This document shows, piece after piece, positions 9,552-17,285 of a DNA stretch of 64,000 bases. The stretch's first letter is position 1; every line of letters begins with the position of its first letter. The stretch lies in assembly GCA_016840285.1 (NCBI GenBank), contig JAEOSR010000146.1, positions 1 through 64,000 on the forward strand. Reading direction: 5' to 3'. The position numbers were made by a program, and so were the translations under genes. This DNA is from Candidatus Hodarchaeota archaeon. GTDB lineage: Archaea; Asgardarchaeota; Heimdallarchaeia; Hodarchaeales; Hodarchaeaceae. The notes beneath the pieces are model-generated. The model saw nothing but the letters and a program-made list of their open reading frames with translations. It did not search any database and was not told the origin of the DNA.

Positions 9552-10079
9552 TCATGTCAATTTACATTCCATGTGAATATCTTCAGGTTCCAATTCATAC
9601 AATTTCTTAATTACTTCCTTGACTAGGTCAAATCCTCTGTTCATGTAAAACTGTACAGTATTTTCTGACGGTGTTGCAGAAACATAAAGCTTTTTTGCAC
9701 CCATTTCCTTTGCTTTTTCCTTTACTAATTCTACTAGAGTTTTTCCTACTCCCATTTTCCTATGATGTTTGCTAACCCAAAGGCCAGCAAGATTCAATTG
9801 ATCCTTATTCCTTCCAATAAATTCATTGTCTAGTGATATAATCCCAGCAATATTAGATTCGTCAAAAGCTCCATATATGAACCCTCCTCTGTAATATATG
9901 TCAGTAAGAGAAGAGATATGGATCTGTTCTTGTTCTGGACTCCATTTTGTGATCTCGTAGAATTCCTTTACTAATTCTAACTTTCCGTCTTTATAATAAT
10001 AAATGGACTCGATTATCTCTGTTCGGTCAATTTCACTAACCCTTTGAATTTCCTCCTTCTTTAGTAATCTGTATTCCAT
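9552..10079 (-). CDS. GNAT-family N-acetyltransferase
   Basis: About 175 residues. The acetyl-CoA binding motif is RKMGVGKTLVELVKEKAKE, preceded by the LAGLWVSKHH strand and followed by KLYVSATPSENTVQFYMNRGF, a complete GNAT core. The ATG at 10077-10079 (MEYRLLKKEE) is preferred over the upstream ATG at 10130, since the extra 17 residues are unlike the family and abut a duplicated carbamate-kinase fragment. Substrate unknown. Short similar stretches flank the gene at about 9462-9490 and 10199-10227. Confidence 0.82.
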   Translation of the reverse strand: MEYRLLKKEEIQRVSEIDRTEIIESIYYYKDGKLELVKEFYEITKWSPEQEQIHISSLTDIYYRGGFIYGAFDESNIAGIISLDNEFIGRNKDQLNLAGLWVSKHHRKMGVGKTLVELVKEKAKEMGAKKLYVSATPSENTVQFYMNRGFDLVKEVIKKLYELEPEDIHMECKLT

Positions 10080-10130
10080 AATAGGTATACTCCAAATTCC
10101 ATGAATACTGGAGTCTTGTTCATTTTTCAA

Positions 10131-10162
10131 TCATTGCACTAGGTGGAATTGCCATGATCAGG
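10131..10162 (+). pseudogene. relic of a carbamate kinase 5' end
   Basis: These 32 bases match 10387-10418 inside the intact carbamate kinase gene at 28 of 32 positions. Translated in the same frame they give IIALGGIAMI against VIALGGNAMI, the nucleotide-binding start of amino-acid kinases. After this the frame runs about 11 unrelated codons to a TAA near 10190. It is best read as a leftover of a duplicated or replaced copy. Confidence 0.6.
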
Positions 10163-10367
10163 AATCAACATAAAATTAACTTACTTCAATAATTTCCTTC
10201 TTTTCCTCATATATGTCCTAGGAAAATTCTTCTAGTGATAATCAAGAACATAATATAAATTAAAATTTCTACCTTTTCTATTTGGAATTTCTTCAGATAT
10301 TGGAAATAAAATACATTTTTGAATTTCAATGTCAGTAACTAAATCTACGTCAGATTGAGGAATCAAA

Positions 10368-11354
10368 ATGCTCAAGCCATTAGTGGTCATTGCACTTGGT
10401 GGGAATGCCATGATCAAGGGAAAACAGAGGGGTACACTAGAGGAACAGATTGAAAATATTACGGAGACAGCTAAACAAATAATGAAGGTCATTCCAAAGT
10501 ATCGAATAGTAATAACCCATGGAAATGGGCCTCAAGTAGGCAATCTCTTGATTCAAATGGAAGCAGGTAGTCACCCTCCCTATAATCGCCCTCCGCTCAA
10601 AATGGATGTCTCGGGGAGTATGACGCAAGGCCAGATAGGTTATCTTATTCAAAATATACTTGGTAATCTCCTTGTCACTGAAGGTCCCCCCAGTAGACTG
10701 GATCCTGGTAAAAAAATCAAAGTTGCAACAATAATTACCCAAGTGGTCGTTTCAAAAGATGATCCAGCGTTCCAAAATCCAACAAAACCCGTGGGGCCAT
10801 TTTACAATCAAGATCAAGTTGATCGAATTAAGGAAGAACACCCTGATTTTACTATAATTGAAGATGCTGGAAGAGGATATCGTCGTGTTGTCCCGTCTCC
10901 AGATCCAATTGAGATTTACGAAAAAGAGCAAGTTAATGATTTATTAGAAGCTGGTTTTATTTTGGTAGCAAGTGGCGGAGGAGGTATTCCTGTAGTAAAA
11001 AATCTGGATGGAACAGTGACAGGTGTTGAAGCTGTCATTGATAAAGATTTAGCGGGAGAAAGATTGGCAATTGATACAAAAGCAGAAGCATTTGCAATAT
11101 TGACAGATACAGATAAAGTTTACTTGAAGTATAAGACACCACAGCAGAAAGGAATTGATAAAATGACTGTGGTAGAAGTTGAAAAGTATTTAGAGGAAGG
11201 AGCATTCGGAAATAAGTTAAAAGGATCGATGGGGCCTAAACTGAAAGCTGCAATTCGATTTTTAAAGGATGGGGGAAAAAAGGTGGTAATTACCACCCCT
11301 GAACTTGCAGCAGCAGCTCTAGATGGAGAAGCGGGAACTACGATTGTTCCATAA
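10368..11354 (+). CDS. arcC: carbamate kinase
   Basis: 328-residue amino-acid kinase family protein. The N-terminal VVIALGGNAMIKGKQ and THGNGPQVGNLLIQME are the carbamate-kinase nucleotide and carbamoyl-phosphate sites. VASGGGGIPVV, AVIDKDLAGERLA and ILTDTDKVY follow in family order, and the C-terminus is FGNKLKGSMGPKLKAAI. Length is normal. It makes ATP from carbamoyl phosphate and ADP (or the reverse). The downstream carbamoyltransferase starts 20 bp after the stop with its own GGAGG, so they are probably co-transcribed. No arginine deiminase is visible nearby, which argues against a classical ADI pathway. Confidence 0.95.
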   Translation: MLKPLVVIALGGNAMIKGKQRGTLEEQIENITETAKQIMKVIPKYRIVITHGNGPQVGNLLIQMEAGSHPPYNRPPLKMDVSGSMTQGQIGYLIQNILGNLLVTEGPPSRLDPGKKIKVATIITQVVVSKDDPAFQNPTKPVGPFYNQDQVDRIKEEHPDFTIIEDAGRGYRRVVPSPDPIEIYEKEQVNDLLEAGFILVASGGGGIPVVKNLDGTVTGVEAVIDKDLAGERLAIDTKAEAFAILTDTDKVYLKYKTPQQKGIDKMTVVEVEKYLEEGAFGNKLKGSMGPKLKAAIRFLKDGGKKVVITTPELAAAALDGEAGTTIVP

Positions 11355-11373
11355 GAATAGGAGGCTAGAAAAG

Positions 11374-12423
11374 ATGGAATTTTCAGATTTATATGGAAGA
11401 GATTTGATTTGCACTCAAGATTGGGAAAAACATGAACTGGACTTGGTACTTGATCTAGCAGGAAGAATGAAGCGGGAACGGTTTTCCCCTGAATATACTG
11501 CTTTATTACAACATAAAACATTCTTTATGTTTTTTTATAATCCAAGTGTGAGAACAAGGCAGAGTTTTGAAGTCGCTGCTACAGAACTTGGAGGACATGC
11601 CCAGTTTCTTGAACCTAAAGCCATGCGTCTTAAAACTGAGAAGACCGCAGGGGAAACGGTCGAAGATGCTGCCCAGATCATGTCTCGTTACGCACATGGT
11701 CTTGGAATACGAATTCTTGAGGATAAAGTTGGAGCTTATGGTCAAGGGGAAAACCTTCTTAGAGAATATGCCAAGTGGGCAACAATCCCTATTATTTCAA
11801 TGGCCCACGACAAATATCATCCCTGCCAAGGGTTTGCAGATGTCATGGGTTGGGCAGAATGGTTCAATAAAGGCACAAAATTCCCACCAGATTGGCGTAC
11901 GTTAAAAGGGAAGAAATTACTAGTCACGTGGGGTCATGGAGCACTTGCACGTTCGTGGTGTTCTGTTCAAGAAGCCATGCTTATTGGGTCTCGGTATGGT
12001 ATGGACGTTACTGTTGCCTCCCCGGAAGGTTTTGATCTTGATCCTCAAGTCGTTAAATGGACAGAACAAAACTGTAATAAATACGATGCAAGTTTTGATA
12101 CAATAAATCATCCTACAAAAGGTTATGAGGGAGCTCATGTTGTGTACTCCCGTCATTGGACGAGTCCTGAGGCTTATCAAGACGGTGAATTTCTAAAACA
12201 ACAAGAGGTCAACAAAGCATTAAAATATCCCGAATGGATTTGTGATTCCAAGAAGATGGCGTTGACAGAAAATGGGATATTCACCCATCCGATGCCCATC
12301 GATCGAGGACATGAAGTCACTGATGAGGTCGCTTCTGGTCCCCGATCCTGCATTTATGATGTTGGAGAAAATCGCCTACATGTTCAAAAAGCCATTATGG
12401 CTCTTACAATGGCAGGAATTTGA
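11374..12423 (+). CDS. knotted-type carbamoyltransferase, copy 2 with altered HCLP loop
   Basis: About 349 residues, homologous throughout to copy 1. The carbamoyl-phosphate loop is NPSVRTRQSFEVA, with HPCQGFADVMG and a C-terminal ENRLHVQKAIMALTMAG. The usual HCLP motif is replaced by THPMPIDRGHEV, and the knot-loop region reads VTWGHGALARSWCSVQEA instead of the proline-rich form of copy 1. The two enzymes therefore should accept different second substrates. TAGGAGG at 11358-11364 places the start at 11374, not at the upstream in-frame ATG. Its position directly behind carbamate kinase suggests phosphorolysis of a carbamoylated intermediate to carbamoyl phosphate and then ATP. Confidence 0.87.
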   Translation: MEFSDLYGRDLICTQDWEKHELDLVLDLAGRMKRERFSPEYTALLQHKTFFMFFYNPSVRTRQSFEVAATELGGHAQFLEPKAMRLKTEKTAGETVEDAAQIMSRYAHGLGIRILEDKVGAYGQGENLLREYAKWATIPIISMAHDKYHPCQGFADVMGWAEWFNKGTKFPPDWRTLKGKKLLVTWGHGALARSWCSVQEAMLIGSRYGMDVTVASPEGFDLDPQVVKWTEQNCNKYDASFDTINHPTKGYEGAHVVYSRHWTSPEAYQDGEFLKQQEVNKALKYPEWICDSKKMALTENGIFTHPMPIDRGHEVTDEVASGPRSCIYDVGENRLHVQKAIMALTMAGI

Positions 12424-12448
12424 TGTTTGTGGTTGAAGAAGAATCACG

Positions 12449-12931
12449 ATGGACTATCAGAACGATGGTCATAAATACCACACTTTTTTCTTTACAATTC
12501 TTCTTAGTATTGTTATCCTCGCACAAAAGAGTATTGAAGGATTGATAATTTTTCTTGTCTGCCTTTTTGTTATCATAATTCCTTTCAGATGGATTGTGTG
12601 TCGTAATTGTAAATATTATGGGTTAATCTGTCCATCATTTGGTTTTTCACTAGTTGCCAAACTTTCCCCCCCCAAAAAACTAGAAGAGCGTGTGTTTCAA
12701 CGGACAGCTGTTGTAATTGACGTTTTTCTGATTGGTTTTACTTATCTTATACCTGTTATCATTTGGGTAGGTAGTTTTTTGTCAATTAGTTCTGTCAATT
12801 ATAGTCAGCTCGACCATGTTGTAATGATAGGGTATATCATGCTTGCACTGGTAATAACCTTTGTGCATAATCGCACAGCCTGTTCCAAATGTGATATTAC
12901 AGATTGTTGGCTATGTGGAAATCGTAAATAG
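12449..12931 (+). CDS. small membrane protein with two cysteine clusters
   Basis: 160 residues. Four hydrophobic segments are visible: about 13-27 and 29-46, and two more at about 86-108 and 117-137. Between the pairs is CRNCKYYGLICPSFG, and the C-terminus ends CSKCDITDCWLCGNRK. The cysteines suggest two metal or FeS sites on the same side of the membrane. The family is not recognised. It lies 25 bp after the carbamoyltransferase and before the cytosine deaminase in the same orientation, so it may belong to the same operon. Confidence 0.65.
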   Translation: MDYQNDGHKYHTFFFTILLSIVILAQKSIEGLIIFLVCLFVIIIPFRWIVCRNCKYYGLICPSFGFSLVAKLSPPKKLEERVFQRTAVVIDVFLIGFTYLIPVIIWVGSFLSISSVNYSQLDHVVMIGYIMLALVITFVHNRTACSKCDITDCWLCGNRK

Positions 12932-12995
12932 AAACCCTCACAAAAGATGGGTAAGAAGAAATCCGTTATAGAAGTAAATCAGAGATGAAGAGAAA

Positions 12996-13400
12996 ATGGA
13001 TGAGTTTATGCAGGCTGCTGTTCAAGAAGCTAAACTGGGTTTTGAAGAAAACGGGATTCCAATTGGATCAGTATTAGTTCTTGCCGGAAAGATTATAGGT
13101 CGAGGACGAAATCAGCGTAACCAAAAAGATAGCGTTATCTTACATGCGGAAATGGATGCTATAGAGAATGCAGGAATCTTACTTCCTGAAGATTACAAAA
13201 GCTCAATCCTCTATACTACTCTTTCACCTTGTCAAATGTGTTCAGGAACCATTATTTATCTTCAGATACCAAAAGTAATTATTGCTGATAATACGACAAT
13301 AATGGGCGCCGAAGATTTTTTGAAATCTCATGGAGTAATCCTTGAATACCAAGAGAATGAAGAATGTAAAGAATTATTAAGAAAATGGGCGCAATTATGA
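12996..13400 (+). CDS. cytosine deaminase-like zinc deaminase (fungal FCY1 type)
   Basis: 134-residue member of the cytidine/deoxycytidylate deaminase fold. The zinc site is HAEMDAIENAG plus SPCQMCSG. The spacing and surrounding sequence (NGIPIGSVLV, LYTTLSPCQMCSGTIIY, GAEDFLKSHGV) resemble yeast cytosine deaminase more than guanine deaminase or TadA. Probable reaction: cytosine to uracil and ammonia, or deamination of a related ring (creatinine-type). It sits within a set of ring-opening and carbamoyl-metabolising genes. Guanine deaminase activity remains an alternative. Confidence 0.82.
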   Translation: MDEFMQAAVQEAKLGFEENGIPIGSVLVLAGKIIGRGRNQRNQKDSVILHAEMDAIENAGILLPEDYKSSILYTTLSPCQMCSGTIIYLQIPKVIIADNTTIMGAEDFLKSHGVILEYQENEECKELLRKWAQL

Positions 13401-13412
13401 GGTTCCTACTAA

Positions 13413-14222
13413 TCAATGTCCGAAGTAAGCTCTGGCTGTTTTAATCGCTTTTTCCACCATAGCAACATCTTCAGGGTAGAGATGTTCCATATTCTTTTTT
13501 AGGAAATTCTCTGCTCGAGTTAGAAGTTTATAATTCTTTGTCCGAATTGCTTCAAGCATAAGTCTGACGTTATCAAAAAAGGTATTCTCTGCAACCGCGG
13601 AAGGAATGTTAGAGGTTAATTTTGACATTGTTTGACGAGCTGCTTGTAATCCTTCCCCTATTAAATCGCAAAGAACAGCACATGCATAATTAGTTGCAGC
13701 ATTGTCATAAAAATTTAATTCGAGGTGCTTATTAGCGGCCTCAATATATTCTTGCTTAGAATTACGAAAATGTCTTTTTGCGAGGTCTTCAGTCGATAAT
13801 GGGACAGCTTCTCTTTCAGGAGTTTTTTTCATCGTTGAACCAAATTCTCTTTGTCTTAATTCAGCATGAATTTCATTTGCGAGATTATCGTCAAAAATTG
13901 GAACTGGTACTTTAGTAGGTTGTTGAGAACCATGAGGTGGTTGTGAGGGAACATTCTCAGTAAAAGGTGGAGGTGGGGGGAGATTCGGAGGAGCAGCAAT
14001 ACCTCGTTCTGGTTGTTTTTTTGGAGGCCCTTCGAAAACTTGGTGTTTTGGTGGCCCTTCAAAAACCTGTTGTTTTGGTGGCCCTTCTAAAACCTGGTAT
14101 TTCGGAGTAGGGAGTGGGGGAGGCGTTTTTGGTGGTTCCTGCATGGCCTTCTCCCTTTGTTCATAAAATGAAGGTGGGTCAGGTAGTTTTTTTTTCTTCT
14201 TTTTCCTGAAAGGCAATGGCAA
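13413..14222 (-). CDS. proline-rich protein with EGPPK repeats and a helical TPR-like C-terminus
   Basis: 269 residues in two parts. Residues 1-110 are basic then proline-rich, with three tandem nine-residue repeats near residues 43-70 (QVLEGPPK, QVFEGPPK, QVFEGPPK) and a PPNLPPPPPF tract. Residues ~135-269 are helical, with NFYDNAATNYACAVLCDLIGE resembling a TPR or SNAP-like helical pair. No signal peptide or membrane segment is visible. The start is a TTG at 14222 preceded by GAGAGGT. Proline tracts of this kind are ligands for SH3-, WW- or profilin-type modules in eukaryotes, and Asgard archaea encode profilins. A cytoskeletal or membrane-remodelling adaptor is possible but unproved. Confidence 0.7.
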   Translation of the reverse strand: MPLPFRKKKKKKLPDPPSFYEQREKAMQEPPKTPPPLPTPKYQVLEGPPKQQVFEGPPKHQVFEGPPKKQPERGIAAPPNLPPPPPFTENVPSQPPHGSQQPTKVPVPIFDDNLANEIHAELRQREFGSTMKKTPEREAVPLSTEDLAKRHFRNSKQEYIEAANKHLELNFYDNAATNYACAVLCDLIGEGLQAARQTMSKLTSNIPSAVAENTFFDNVRLMLEAIRTKNYKLLTRAENFLKKNMEHLYPEDVAMVEKAIKTARAYFGH

Positions 14223-14346
14223 TTTGATACCTCTCTTGAATTAATGGAAACCATGATTTATGAAATTTTGTCGAAGCTAGATTTGAAGATTGAGTAAATA
14301 ATTGTGAAATATTCGAAAGAAATCTTGTATGTATACATTTTGAAAA

Positions 14347-14841
14347 TTAATTTAAAACTGATGTTGTATTTTCCTTATATTCAGAATTAAATTTGGATTC
14401 ATTCCAACTTTTTTGACGAAAATATTTTGCAAATTCAGTAGAGATGTCTTGATTGCTTGAAACGAATAGTAAATGACCTCCACATTTCGATTTACAATCA
14501 GATGAACCAAATTGTGGGATAACCTTAACATTCTGAAACTTTCGTACGAATTCTTGGAGAGCCTGACATTCGATAATCTTGGGATCTGTGGTATAATAAG
14601 CATTCAGTGTTTTTACATCAGAATGGGAGGTAACGTAATCAATATGCCAAAAGATTTTCTTTTGAAGTCGGAAATGACGACTTAAACGTTTTTCTAAAGA
14701 TGTGGAGGTTTTTCCTCGAGCTGATCCAAAATAAAAATATACTCCTGGGTTGAGTAACCATTTCAATCGACTGGTCGTAATCGGAATAGAATAACTTACT
14801 TTAAGAACTAATACATAAACCCCTTGGGAGCTTTTTATCAT
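14347..14841 (-). CDS. DUF123 (GIY-YIG-like) domain protein
   Basis: About 164 residues matching the archaeal DUF123 pattern: GVYFYFGSARGKTSTSLEKR, RHFRLQKKIFWHIDYV, then FGSSDCKSKCGGHLLF. DUF123 proteins occur alone or fused to endonuclease III and resemble GIY-YIG nucleases; their role is not settled. The ATG at 14839-14841 is preferred to a TTG at 14850. That ATG overlaps, on the opposite strand, the ATG of the transglutaminase gene at 14840, so the two genes are divergent with overlapping starts. Confidence 0.85.
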   Translation of the reverse strand: MIKSSQGVYVLVLKVSYSIPITTSRLKWLLNPGVYFYFGSARGKTSTSLEKRLSRHFRLQKKIFWHIDYVTSHSDVKTLNAYYTTDPKIIECQALQEFVRKFQNVKVIPQFGSSDCKSKCGGHLLFVSSNQDISTEFAKYFRQKSWNESKFNSEYKENTTSVLN

Positions 14842-15697
14842 GATGGACAATTCAAATCAAATCAGAGGCTGGAAAATCCATCATCAAGAACACCTGATGT
14901 ATCGAGCCAATGCGGGTTCTCCTACTATTCGTTTAAAGTTTTTTCACTATCCTAATTACCGTCAAACCGTTCATCTTCATAGAGCTCCCTTATATTGCAA
15001 AGTAAAATCAAAGGGGATGAATTCTTATTTCCTCTATCAGCAAAAAGTTAATACGAAAGGGGCAATCTCTTTGGATAGAAGTGTCTCCGTCTTTCCAATC
15101 ACTTCTTTAGTTAGTTTGGAAAAAGAATGGGGAAAAATATCAGATATCCCTCAAATTCTTAAGGATAAATATCGTGAGAGCTCAACATATTGGCCAGTAA
15201 AATCTCCCACAATCCTGAATTTGAAGGAGGAAGAATGGTTTAGAACAGATGATCTTTCTAGGTGGATTCAATTCGCTTATCGATATATCAGGACAAAAAT
15301 TAAACATCGTGAACTTCAAGAAGAAAGATTAGGAGCCTATCAAGCCATTTTGACTGCTATTGGGGATTGTGACGAATTTACTGACCTTCTAATTACTTTA
15401 GCTCGAATACGGGGAATTCCATGTAGACGATTAACTGGATATTATATCCTCAAGCCAAGTAAACAACCTGAAGCACATGCTTGGGGAGAAATTTTTTCAT
15501 CAAATATAGGTTGGATTACCACTGATGTAGCATTAAACAACATCGGAAACCATAATATACAATATATCATCTTAAAAATTGAGGAATTCAATCCTGCTCT
15601 ACCTGATTACCAAGTTCAAACGAAACATTCAACTACAGTTCATTATGAATGGGAGCGTCCTCAGCCTGTTATCTCTCCAATTTATGACCTATCGTAA
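14840..15697 (+). CDS. transglutaminase-like cysteine peptidase superfamily protein
   Basis: 285 residues. The C-terminal half has the transglutaminase-like triad: cysteine in GDCDEFTDLLITLARIRGIP, histidine in PEAHAWGEIF, and aspartate in WITTDVALNN. No signal peptide is visible, so it appears cytoplasmic. Members act as peptidases, amidases or cross-linking enzymes; the substrate is unknown. The N-terminal ~110 residues are beta-rich and not recognised. GGGAG at 14826 provides a ribosome site for the ATG at 14840 or 14843. Confidence 0.85.
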   Translation: MMDNSNQIRGWKIHHQEHLMYRANAGSPTIRLKFFHYPNYRQTVHLHRAPLYCKVKSKGMNSYFLYQQKVNTKGAISLDRSVSVFPITSLVSLEKEWGKISDIPQILKDKYRESSTYWPVKSPTILNLKEEEWFRTDDLSRWIQFAYRYIRTKIKHRELQEERLGAYQAILTAIGDCDEFTDLLITLARIRGIPCRRLTGYYILKPSKQPEAHAWGEIFSSNIGWITTDVALNNIGNHNIQYIILKIEEFNPALPDYQVQTKHSTTVHYEWERPQPVISPIYDLS

Positions 15698-15744
15698 AAT
15701 AACTTGTGAGCAAGCCCAGGTATCCTAAAAACTCCTTCCACTTC

Positions 15745-17148
15745 TTAGATAGCCTTTTTGTGAGAGCGTTCCAAAAATTTTCCTTTATTCTGGGGGCCAA
15801 TAAATTCTCCATTTTTACAAAGGATATTTCCCCGTAGTATGGTTATAATAGGCCATCCTATGACTTTCATGTCCATGTAAGGGTTCCAATCGATGGAATA
15901 ATGAAGGATTTCAGGTGTGATTCTCACTTCTAAAGTTGGATCAAAAATTACAAGATCAGCGTCCGTTCCGATCATCAGACTTCCTTTTTGAGGATAAAGG
16001 CCAAATATCCTGGCAGGTTTACTTGACATCAAGGATATAAGCTGAGGATAAGTTAAATTATGTTTATTGATCAAAAAATCATGCATTAGAGGTAAAGAAG
16101 TCTCAATTCCTGGTATTCCATTTAATACTTGATGAAACGATAATTTTCCGTTTCCTTTACTCATACGTGAAAATTCACAGTGATCAGTTGTGATTTGATC
16201 AATTGTATTATCAGCTACTCGATTGAATAGCGCTTGTTGATCTTTTGTGTGACGGAGAGGTGGTGACATAAGATTTAAATAACCTTCCGATCCTTTGTAT
16301 GCTTTTTCATTTAACAACAAATAATGCGGGCACGTCTCCCCTGTTACGATTAAGCCTTGTCGTTTGGCCTGATGTAATAAATCACTTCCTTCTTTGGTAG
16401 TTATATGAGCTAAATGAAGATGAACTCCTGTTCTTTTCGCAAATAACAATACCCTCTGGAAAGCTTCCTCCTCAACAATATGGGGTCGTGAATGAGCATG
16501 GAAAATAGAATCCGTCTTTCCCTCTTGAATAAGCTTATCTCGATAATTAATTATCATAGCGTCATTTTCACAATGACCCATGACCATCCCCCTACATTTT
16601 TTGACCGCACGGAACAAATCTAATAGCTCTGCATCGTTAAGATCAAGACTTCGCCAACTATAGCTGGTGAAAAACTTGAAACTTGTCACTCCTTCGGAAA
16701 TGAGAGTGGGAATCTCATCAAGGAATTCATTGTCGGTTTTTGAAACGTGAAGACTATAATCAATAGCCACCTGTGAATCAGCTTCCTTCTTACGTTCATA
16801 AAAACCTTTCAATGGAGACTTCCCTCTTGTTTGGTCTGCAAAATCAATTATTGTAGTCACTCCTCCACAAGCAGCGGCTCGTGTACCAGATGCAAAGGTG
16901 TCAGTTGAGATAATTTTCCCTAAATCTTGTAATTGGAAATGAACATGAGGATCAACTACTCCAGGAAAAACCATTTTATTACTAGCGTCAAGGATTCTTT
17001 CTGCGTGAAAATTCTTATTCCCTAAAAAAACCGCTTTAATTTTTCCTTCTGCGATAGCTAGGTTAGCCTGATAACATCCATTAGCATCTATAAGTGTTCC
17101 ATTTTTGATAATAAGATCCAATTCTTGTCCATCCGATGAAAAACGCAT
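15745..17148 (-). CDS. dihydropyrimidinase / hydantoinase family amidohydrolase
   Basis: 467 residues of the cyclic amidohydrolase family (dihydropyrimidinase, hydantoinase, allantoinase). The binuclear metal ligands are visible: HxH in VVDPHVHFQL, the carboxylated lysine in GVTSFKFFTSYS, histidines in MGHCEND and LHLAHITTKEG, and aspartate in TTDHCEFS. These enzymes open five- or six-membered cyclic ureides in the cytoplasm. In the bacterial purine cluster the equivalent is HyuA. It is convergent with the transglutaminase and divergent from the SsnA-like gene (about 140 bp apart). Which ring it opens cannot be decided from the motifs. Confidence 0.9.
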   Translation of the reverse strand: MRFSSDGQELDLIIKNGTLIDANGCYQANLAIAEGKIKAVFLGNKNFHAERILDASNKMVFPGVVDPHVHFQLQDLGKIISTDTFASGTRAAACGGVTTIIDFADQTRGKSPLKGFYERKKEADSQVAIDYSLHVSKTDNEFLDEIPTLISEGVTSFKFFTSYSWRSLDLNDAELLDLFRAVKKCRGMVMGHCENDAMIINYRDKLIQEGKTDSIFHAHSRPHIVEEEAFQRVLLFAKRTGVHLHLAHITTKEGSDLLHQAKRQGLIVTGETCPHYLLLNEKAYKGSEGYLNLMSPPLRHTKDQQALFNRVADNTIDQITTDHCEFSRMSKGNGKLSFHQVLNGIPGIETSLPLMHDFLINKHNLTYPQLISLMSSKPARIFGLYPQKGSLMIGTDADLVIFDPTLEVRITPEILHYSIDWNPYMDMKVIGWPIITILRGNILCKNGEFIGPQNKGKFLERSHKKAI

Positions 17149-17285
17149 TTAAATGTAAATCATAAGATATCTGCTTATCAACCAAATCTGGAGCTATAAC
17201 TTTTTCAATATTGTTTGCTTTCTTAATGTTAGAAAATACAAATACATCACCATTAAATTCACACCTTGGTAACGGAGATGAACAT

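Noticed and set aside
9462..10227. Similar stretches (CTTTTCCTCATAT followed by TAGGAAA-like) flanking the GNAT gene, considered as mobile-element ends
   Set aside because: They are short, imperfect direct repeats with no transposase or target duplication; AT-rich chance or shared promoter sequence is simpler.
10368..12423. Arginine deiminase (ADI) pathway
   Set aside because: Carbamate kinase and carbamoyltransferases are present, but there is no arginine deiminase or arginine/ornithine antiporter and neither transferase is a standard OTCase.
12996..13400. TadA tRNA adenosine deaminase
   Set aside because: Length and the sequence around PCQMC and the C-terminal GAEDFLKSHGV follow yeast-type cytosine deaminase rather than TadA.
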